The position numbers and the translations under genes were made by a program. Below are positions 63,456-64,000 of a stretch of DNA of 64,000 bases, one piece after another. Source of the DNA: Anthoceros angustus (Eukaryota; Streptophyta; Anthocerotopsida; Anthocerotales; Anthocerotaceae); the NCBI GenBank assembly GCA_010909165.1, contig VJWM01000289.1, forward strand, positions 1 to 64,000, read 5' to 3'. The notes under the pieces are model-generated. The model did not search any database. It was not told where the DNA came from and saw only the letters and a program-made list of their open reading frames with translations. Each line of letters opens with the position of its first letter. Position 1 is the stretch's first letter.

Positions 63456-64000
63456 ATTACCTACAGTTTAACTTCACGGACATACATAGAAAGAGGAGAT
63501 ACCCAAACACAGACCTGGTTTCGGTATCGTTTGATCATATTCTCGTTTCTATCGGCATCTATTACGTGGATATTTTTACCTTGCACCTGCCGCAGGTGAC
63601 AGTCCGTGTCATGGCTCACGTGACGGGCTTACGATGCCTGTCATGTACAGAATAAGTGTTGGGTATACGTCGTGACGCATATCTATACACACGGTGGCGG
63701 GCTGCTCATTTGCTACGGTGGGCACATATATATGTACGTATCCGTGTAGGAAGTTTCGAATCCCGGGCTTGTGACGAGACTTGGGAGCAGGGGGTCGTGG
63801 AGTGATGCCAAAGAGACGTTTGCGGGTACCGGAAAGGATTGCAATGTGGAGCGCGGGGTAGCAATGGGACCAGGAAAGGCCCGGCCACTTACCCCCATGC
63901 CACGTGGCATTTCGTCTAAGCACTTTCCTGGCGCGGGCGAGACCGTGCGGGTTGTGCGGAAGCGGCTCCCCCGATGCAGCTGCTGCTGATGCGAAGGATG

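Noticed and set aside
63600-63990. Short open stretches at the window end
   Set aside because: Overlapping on both strands, no start context, no family features; the window ends here, so a gene continuing beyond it cannot be excluded.

Overview
This is nuclear DNA of a land plant. Introns are short (79-209 bp) with GT/AG ends, and the housekeeping genes are plant orthologues: RPS15a, an EMB1895/INTS7-type Integrator subunit, a FATB acyl-ACP thioesterase and a PM-ANT1-type adenine nucleotide carrier. Most of the window is a cluster of intronless PPR genes whose C-termini end in Gly-Arg-Pro instead of Asp-Tyr-Trp and carry KKPA at the PG box. These are the marks of the DYW:KP class, the factors linked to U-to-C organellar RNA editing. 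That class is known from hornworts, ferns and some lycophytes. The short introns and high gene density make a hornwort the best guess (inference).

Layout. 0-11 kb: two convergent PPR-DYW:KP genes (58-2973 +, 5803-8943 -) around a tRNA-Gly(UCC), plus two partial duplicate copies. 12.3-19.5 kb: two more PPR genes (-), both with damaged reading frames. 19.5-40.3 kb: a 10.2-10.6 kb direct duplication carrying FATB, AT-rich spacer with a Ty3-like remnant, minisatellites and hairpins, and the 3' part of another PPR gene; the first copy is clean and the second is full of small deletions. 40.8-43.7 kb: an intact PPR gene (+). 43.7-44.4 kb: a CDC48C/NVL-like AAA pseudogene. 45.6-46.3 kb: RPS15a. 47.8-51.3 kb: a PPR gene (-) with a damaged internal repeat. 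51.7-56.1 kb: INTS7. 59.0-60.8 kb: a GIL1/IRKI-like gene. 61.7-62.9 kb: the PM-ANT-like carrier.

The PPR proteins share one architecture: a putative transit peptide, a WWDNR...PDF...GEVLWL block that I read as the PDF motif of OSB organellar ssDNA-binding proteins, a tract of nearly identical S-P-L PPR triplets, E1/E2, and DYW:KP. Within the triplets many of the differences fall on the base-specifying residues (position 5 and the last residue), so the cluster looks like a recombining library of editing specificities.

A caution covers the whole window. Every duplicated stretch pairs one clean copy with one copy that differs mainly by small deletions. Removing one period at each duplication leaves an intact gene. 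I think these deletion-rich copies are probably assembly insertions, so the duplications and the 'pseudogenes' inside them should not be taken as biology until reads have been checked.
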